In this document: positions 59,686 through 64,000 of the stretch, one piece after another
How positions within the stretch are numbered: the stretch's first letter is position 1
How the letters are laid out: every line of letters begins with the position of its first letter
Program-made: the position numbers and the translations under genes
From: Sulfobacillus sp.
GTDB taxonomy: Bacteria; Bacillota; Sulfobacillia; Sulfobacillales; Sulfobacillaceae
Length of the DNA: 64,000 nucleotides
NCBI GenBank assembly: GCA_027343695.1
Contig: DAHWKJ010000037.1
Span: 1-64,000, forward strand
Direction of reading: 5' to 3'
Notes under the pieces: generated by a model
What the model was told of the DNA's origin: nothing
The model's database searches: none
Seen by the model: the letters and a program-made list of their open reading frames with translations, nothing else

Positions 59686-59925
59686 TTAGACCTCGCGATA
59701 CAAGCTGGCTGCATCTTTAGCGGGAACGTTTTCACGTAATGCTTCAACCTCTACCGATATGATCCGGGTACCAAACCCAATCGTGATACGATCGCCCACT
59801 TGAATTTCGTGACCCGGCTTGACCACCTTACCGTTGACCTGTACTTTGCCGGCATCGCAGACTTCCTTAGCCAAGGTGCGACGCTTAATGATGCGACTTA
59901 CTTTCAAAAATTTGTCGATGCGCAC
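59686..59925 (-). CDS. rqcP: S4-domain RNA-binding protein RqcP (YabO)
   Basis: A 79-residue S4-domain protein: VRIDKFLKVSRIIKRRTLAK, VCDAGKVQVNGKVVKPG, IQVGDRITIGFG. RqcP assists ribosome quality control with RqcH. The frame is open to 60009 but the GTG at 59925, preceded by TGGAGGATTACCG, gives the family's N-terminus. The terminator of hup sits in the discarded upstream part. On the minus strand between hup and yabP, as in B. subtilis. Confidence 0.92.
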   Translation of the reverse strand: MRIDKFLKVSRIIKRRTLAKEVCDAGKVQVNGKVVKPGHEIQVGDRITIGFGTRIISVEVEALRENVPAKDAASLYREV

Positions 59926-59961
59926 CGGTAATCCTCCATTAAAAGGGTATAGTAAATGCCC

Positions 59962-59995
59962 AAGAAAAAGACCAGGCCGTTTTGGGGCCTGGTCT
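59962..59995 (-). terminator. Rho-independent terminator of hup
   Basis: On the minus strand AGACCAGGCC (59995-59986) and GGCCTGGTCT (59978-59969) form a perfect 10-bp stem with a 7-nt loop, continuing into TTTTTCTTG. It is 15 nt after the hup stop. Confidence 0.92.
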
Positions 59996-60010
59996 GACAT
60001 CACGTGCAAC

Positions 60011-60286
60011 CTATTTGGCGACGGAGTCCTTTAATGCTTTCCCTGCTTTAAATGCTGGCACCTTGCTGCCCGAAATCTCTAGCGTAGCTCCGGTACGGGG
60101 GTTTCGGCCCACCCGTGCCGCGCGCTGCCTCACTTCAAAAGTACCAAAGCCCACCAGCGAAACTCGGTCTCCCTGAGTCAGTGCCGTTTCGATGGACTCA
60201 ACAACCGCGTTCACAGCCTTCTCAGCATCTTTTTTCGTCATTCCCGCACGTTCCGCCACTTCGGTTACTAATTCCGCCTTATTCAA
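60011..60286 (-). CDS. hup: HU-family DNA-binding protein
   Basis: A 91-residue nucleoid protein with the HU fold: [46 protein letters not shown] and the signature [12 protein letters not shown] with its DNA-intercalating Pro. The TTG at 60286 is chosen because it follows AGGAGGGATATTG and begins LNKAEL as in other HU proteins; the frame is open further upstream. Single gene with its own terminator, upstream of rqcP. Confidence 0.96.
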   Translation of the reverse strand: MNKAELVTEVAERAGMTKKDAEKAVNAVVESIETALTQGDRVSLVGFGTFEVRQRAARVGRNPRTGATLEISGSKVPAFKAGKALKDSVAK

Positions 60287-60373
60287 CAATATCCCTCCTG
60301 CTAAATGTTGTTGCTTACCAAAACTACTCTTCGTTCCCACTATTCGCCAATAACACGCGAAATCCTTTTTTTA

Positions 60374-61249
60374 TCAAGAATTTTCCCGGTAAGACACTTG
60401 AGACGGAGGACTCTGGCTCACCAATCGCCTCCATAATGCCCACTCAACATCCAAATGGTGCTGTCGACCGACGTCTGCGATCGCCCAAGCGGCATCTGCT
60501 AGGATTTCTTCTAGTGTTCCCGATGTATTGGCAATATATACCTGCATAAAATCGCGAACCGCTTGAAATACAGCGCTTTTCGGGTCTACGCCACGTTTAC
60601 TTTCTCGTTTGGCCATGACCAGACTCGGGTATACCCAACTAGATCGAGACTCCTCATGCTTTTCTTGGTCCTTGATTCGATCCCACTGTTCTTGCACGTC
60701 CAAGGCCTGTTCAATCACCTCATCGCCAAACACGTGGGGGTGACGGCGTATCAATTTTTCCACTTCACGTCCCACCACAATCGAAAGGCCAGCATCTTGG
60801 AGCAACGCACTTTGGAATATGATTTGGAGCAAGACGTCACCGAGTTCCCCCTGAAAGGACTCGAAATCTTGCGCCACCAAGGCTTCCGCAGCTTCGTAAC
60901 TTTCGTCGAGAAGATAAGGAAGCAAGGATTGCGACGTTTGCTGTCGATCCCAGGGACACCCGCCGTCGCCAAGGAGGCGCTGTACCACATGGACCAACGG
61001 GCCGACCTGGACCGGGGCACCTGGTAATTCTAACGAGCTTTCCGGGTCCAGCACGAGATCCTTTACATCACCCCATCGGAGTTGTTGCGATTCTGACTGA
61101 AAAGCAGGCCACCATCGAGTCGGCGAGTCCATGGGGAACAAGGGACCAAAGGCTTTCCAAATCTCGGCCCCAAGCCGGGGACCTTTAATGATAAATTCAC
61201 CAGATCCTTCCATCGAATCCCACAACCATTGCCCCATAAGGCTTTCCAC
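60374..61249 (-). CDS. mazG: MazG nucleotide pyrophosphohydrolase (YabN C-terminal part)
   Basis: A 291-residue NTP pyrophosphohydrolase that hydrolyses non-canonical NTPs. The MazG domain spans about 105-225: DGGCPWDRQQTSQSLLPY, LLDESYEAAEAL (metal Glu), GELGDVLLQIIFQ, HPHVFGDE. The N-terminal 100 residues (ending RWGDVKDLVLD) do not show the tetrapyrrole methylase GxGxG domain that YabN usually has. The frame starts at GTG 61249; ATG 61237 is an alternative. It lies between the SpoVB-like gene and hup as yabN does in B. subtilis. Confidence 0.88.
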   Translation of the reverse strand: MESLMGQWLWDSMEGSGEFIIKGPRLGAEIWKAFGPLFPMDSPTRWWPAFQSESQQLRWGDVKDLVLDPESSLELPGAPVQVGPLVHVVQRLLGDGGCPWDRQQTSQSLLPYLLDESYEAAEALVAQDFESFQGELGDVLLQIIFQSALLQDAGLSIVVGREVEKLIRRHPHVFGDEVIEQALDVQEQWDRIKDQEKHEESRSSWVYPSLVMAKRESKRGVDPKSAVFQAVRDFMQVYIANTSGTLEEILADAAWAIADVGRQHHLDVEWALWRRLVSQSPPSQVSYRENS

Positions 61250-61297
61250 CCCCGACTGCTTGCAGTATACCGAAAGCAGCCCCGTATGGCAAAAATT

Positions 61298-62827
61298 TCA
61301 GCGTTCATTCCAGAGTCGTTGAATCCCATGTAATTCCCCGACGCTCAGCATTAAGATCCCATATATCAAAGCGCCCAGGCCGACAGCACTCGCAATCATG
61401 GTCGCAAGGGGCCAACCCATGCCTAAATGAATCCAGGTTTGTACCCCCATTACCATTAGGACGGTCCCCGCCGTAGGCCAGACAGCCCCGGTGAGAAATC
61501 CTCCAGGATGGGGCACGATCTTGGCCCAATCGCGCCAATTCAAGTAAGCGGTGAGCACCCCCGCCACCACCGTCCCGATGGCTGCACCTCTAATCCCAAG
61601 CGCCGGGAGCGGCGTGAGCCACCACGTCAATATGAACTTTACCAGAGCACCTGCCACCAGATTTTTTACCGGAATCCATCCGCGCCCTGCAGCCTGCAAA
61701 GCCGATCCCAGGACCTGTTGCAGGGCAAGCACGGTCGCCCCCAATGCCAGTACCTCGAGCGCCCCGCTGGCACCAGATTCCCCGTATAAGAGCTGGGTCA
61801 AGGGACGGGCCAACACGATAAGCCCGCCTCCCATCGGAAGTCCCAAGAGCCACACTAAATGCATCGCCACCCCAACCCGATGCCCCGCTTCTTCCCGCCG
61901 ACCACTGGCGATCGAACGGGCTACGGCGGGGACTAGAGACACCGCCAACGCCGCCCCAACCACCATGGTCAGGTTCACCAGTGGCATGGCTTCGCCACTC
62001 AAACGACCAAATAGTGCCGTCGCTTTGACCAAGGGGATTCCGGTCCGTGTCAATCGGAGGGGGACGAACATTGAGTCCGCCAACAGCATCAACGGAAAAA
62101 GCAGTCCAGATAAGGACATCGGTAGGGCCACTAGAAATAGCCGTCCCAATTCTTTAAAGGGCACTGGTCTTCTCAAGCGAAATCGCGGTTGATGCTGTGC
62201 ACGACGCCAAATGAGATACCCGACACCCACCACCGCCCCAATCGGGGCTCCTAAAGTCGCGCCGGCCGCTGCACGTTCAATCCCTTCGGGTAACAGTAAT
62301 AGGGCGATTGGAAACATCACCGACACCCGCACCACCTGTTCTAAGATCTGACTGGTGGCCGTAGGAGCCATTTCTTGGCGTCCTTGAAAGTATCCTCGGA
62401 AACTGGCCTCAAGAGACACGAATCCCATAGCGGGAGCCAGTGCCCGAATCGGTAAGGTAGCGGCGGGCTCCGAAAAGAGCCCACGGGCAATCAAGGGCGC
62501 ACATAACTCCATCATGACAGCCAGCAGCATCCCAACCGAACCCAAGCAGACTTGAGCCCATGCCCCTAAGGCTTCGGCCCCAGCTTCATCGCCACGACTC
62601 AGTTTCTCTGCGGTTTGTTTGGACAACGCGGTCGGTATTCCGTTAACGGACACTGCCAATAGGACCGCGTACAGCGGGTAAGCCATCTGGAATAGGCCTA
62701 CCCCATAATCTCCCAGAACGCGGGGTAAAAAAATTCGGTAGACGGCTCCAATGAGTTTAGAGATAAATGATCCGATCGATAGCCAAAAAGCCCCTTGCCA
62801 AATCGTAGAGCGGCGATTCTTTTCCAT
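61298..62827 (-). CDS. MviN/MurJ-type lipid flippase, SpoVB/YabM-like
   Basis: A 509-residue protein with about 14 TM helices of the MOP superfamily. The N-terminus (WQGAFWLSIGSFISKLIGAVYRIFLPRVLG) and the VSVNGIPTALSKQTAEKLSRGDE loop match the SpoVB/YabM branch, flippases for the cell wall or spore cortex precursors. The ATG follows AGGAGAGGCCGA. It occupies the yabM position directly upstream of mazG (yabN), so YabM is the most likely orthologue; paralogy with SpoVB makes the exact name uncertain. Confidence 0.9.
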   Translation of the reverse strand: MEKNRRSTIWQGAFWLSIGSFISKLIGAVYRIFLPRVLGDYGVGLFQMAYPLYAVLLAVSVNGIPTALSKQTAEKLSRGDEAGAEALGAWAQVCLGSVGMLLAVMMELCAPLIARGLFSEPAATLPIRALAPAMGFVSLEASFRGYFQGRQEMAPTATSQILEQVVRVSVMFPIALLLLPEGIERAAAGATLGAPIGAVVGVGYLIWRRAQHQPRFRLRRPVPFKELGRLFLVALPMSLSGLLFPLMLLADSMFVPLRLTRTGIPLVKATALFGRLSGEAMPLVNLTMVVGAALAVSLVPAVARSIASGRREEAGHRVGVAMHLVWLLGLPMGGGLIVLARPLTQLLYGESGASGALEVLALGATVLALQQVLGSALQAAGRGWIPVKNLVAGALVKFILTWWLTPLPALGIRGAAIGTVVAGVLTAYLNWRDWAKIVPHPGGFLTGAVWPTAGTVLMVMGVQTWIHLGMGWPLATMIASAVGLGALIYGILMLSVGELHGIQRLWNER

Positions 62828-62899
62828 TCGGCCTCTCCTTATGTTGCTGGAGTCTCATTTAGCAACATATGGGGACTGGCCACTGAAAAGACCTGAGGC

Positions 62900-64000
62900 T
62901 TAACGGCGGAGCTGTCGCATACTCACCTCGACGGCATCGAGGGTGCGTTCTACTTCTGACTCTTGATGCGCTGCCGACACGAACCACGCCTCAAAACGAC
63001 TCGGCGCCAAATACACCCCCTCCCTCAGCATCGCCTGATGAAACACCGCGAACTGTTCTTTGGAGGCGACGCATGCCGTGTCATAATCCCACACTGCATC
63101 GGGCCCAAAAAACACCGTGAACCCAGACCCCATCCGATTAATGGTGACGGGGATCGAATGGCGCGCTGCCGAATCCAAAATCCCCAATTCTAATCGTTCC
63201 GCCAGGTGAGCCATCCGTGGATACGGGTCTTCTTCGCGAAGCACCCGAAGGGTGGCCAATCCTGCCGCAGAGGATAAAGGATTCCCTGCCAGGGTTCCCG
63301 CTTGGAACATCCCACCTAGGGGCGCCACATATTGCATGATCTCGCGACGCCCTCCATACGCCCCCGCGGGTAACCCTCCGCCGATAATTTTCCCCAGCGC
63401 ATATAAATCGGGAACGACGCCGAGCAACGAGCCCACCGATCCATAATGGAACCGAAACGCTGTGATCACCTCATCAAAAATCACCACCGCTCCCCATCGA
63501 TGTGCCAATCGAGACAGTGTTTCAAGATACCCCGGGCGTGGTAGGACAATCCCCATATTGCCCACCACCGGCTCCACTAACACGCAGGCCACACGGTCAC
63601 CCCATTGGTCTAAGGCGGCTTCGAGGCGCTCAATATCATTGAAAGGAAGACTGATAACGTCGTCCGTAACCCCAGGGGGTACCCCCAAACTGTCGGCAGT
63701 TCCGACCGTAGCAGCGCCCGAACCCGCCTTAACCAACACGCCATCGCTGTGTCCGTGATAGGTTCCTTCGAATTTAATCACGAGGTGCCGCCCGGTAAAA
63801 GCCCGAGCAAGTCGAATCGTGGACATGACCGCTTCCGTTCCCGTCGTGGTGAGGCGAACCATGTCCATCCCCTGAATGGCATCCACCAATACTTCCGCCA
63901 ATTGAATTTCACTGGGGTGCGGTGTCCCAAGCAATGTCCCCTCACAGCTCGCCTCTTGAATCGCTTGAGTGACCGCAGGGTGGGCATGTCCCAAAATCAC
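62900..64000 (-). CDS. hemL: Glutamate-1-semialdehyde 2,1-aminomutase, partial (N-terminus outside)
   Basis: The last 366 residues of a PLP enzyme making 5-aminolevulinate for heme. Seen: LIGHAHPAV-like MILGHAHPAV, TTTGTEAVMSTIRLARAFTG, KFEGTYHGHSDGVLVKAGSG, VIFDEVITAFRFHYG, the PLP Lys in YALGKIIGGGLPAGAYGG, and TLAGNPLSSAAGLATL. The frame runs off the right edge, so the first roughly 60 residues are missing; the family is about 430 residues. Not a truncation of the gene itself. The 72-nt gap to the SpoVB-like gene has a weak AT-rich stretch. Confidence 0.95.
   Translation of the reverse strand: MILGHAHPAVTQAIQEASCEGTLLGTPHPSEIQLAEVLVDAIQGMDMVRLTTTGTEAVMSTIRLARAFTGRHLVIKFEGTYHGHSDGVLVKAGSGAATVGTADSLGVPPGVTDDVISLPFNDIERLEAALDQWGDRVACVLVEPVVGNMGIVLPRPGYLETLSRLAHRWGAVVIFDEVITAFRFHYGSVGSLLGVVPDLYALGKIIGGGLPAGAYGGRREIMQYVAPLGGMFQAGTLAGNPLSSAAGLATLRVLREEDPYPRMAHLAERLELGILDSAARHSIPVTINRMGSGFTVFFGPDAVWDYDTACVASKEQFAVFHQAMLREGVYLAPSRFEAWFVSAAHQESEVERTLDAVEVSMRQLRR

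Noticed and set aside
1-64000. CRISPR array or prophage
   Set aside because: No regularly spaced repeats of the CRISPR type and no phage structural or integrase gene was seen; the only regular repeat is the 11-bp run at 58803-58868.

Overview
The window comes from the chromosome of a spore-forming member of the Bacillota. The evidence is the sporulation set (spoIIE, yabP, yabQ, a spoVB-type flippase), the Firmicute gene order of the yab cluster, strong AGGAGG-type ribosome-binding sites with frequent GTG/TTG starts, and a 16S rRNA 5' end with a sigma-A-type promoter. GC looks to be in the mid-50s per cent. The protein flavour and the 16S fragment suggest a Sulfobacillus-like acidophilic thermophile, but that placement is from memory and was not searched.

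Layout. 1-0.3 kb: 5' end of a 16S rRNA gene leaving the window to the left, with its promoter. 0.3-3.6 kb: a membrane-anchored GH18 hydrolase and a divergent OmpR-type two-component pair. 3.6-15.3 kb: a long minus-strand block (APC permease, SCP2-like protein, a quinate-dehydrogenase-like family protein, lysS, greA, an HTH regulator, dusB, a DUF4129-DUF58-MoxR module, an unknown 424-aa protein, coaX). 15.5-22.3 kb, plus strand: 1-Cys peroxiredoxin, moeA, pspA, and an FMN-riboswitch-controlled ribD-ribE-ribBA-ribH operon. 22.5-32.8 kb, minus strand: addB, addA, a beta-propeller protein, an HD-GYP protein, folP, folB and a folK-birA fusion. 32.9-47.3 kb: a Cof-type HAD phosphatase, then a minus-strand block of hutH, two M16 peptidases, ftsH, tilS, spoIIE, a membrane protein, galU, manC and a class V aminotransferase.

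47.3-57.6 kb is a patchwork with signs of transfer: a 5'-deleted group II intron, an AT-richer GNAT gene abutting an IS3 orfA fragment, deoC, lysC, a HAD protein, a thioesterase, a PBP2-type transpeptidase, a small conserved-looking ORF, a 39-aa cysteine-rich metallothionein-like ORF, a PIN-domain toxin with only the tail of an antitoxin, a methyltransferase and the 3' end of a DDE transposase. 57.6-64 kb returns to core genome: tRNA-Leu(TAA), then yabR, divIC, a small HTH gene, yabQ, yabP, rqcP, hup, mazG, a spoVB-like gene and hemL (cut by the right edge).

Most interesting points: (i) six consecutive 11-bp units (58803-58868), the last carrying a perfect DnaA box, directly upstream of a small HTH gene inserted inside the conserved yabPQ-divIC-yabR order; (ii) the unlisted 39-aa protein with 11 Cys and 4 His; (iii) the FolK-BirA fusion; (iv) an AddA whose C-terminal nuclease motif looks eroded next to an AddB that keeps nuclease and Fe-S cysteines but lacks Walker A; (v) an FMN riboswitch whose terminator contains the ribosome-binding site of ribD.
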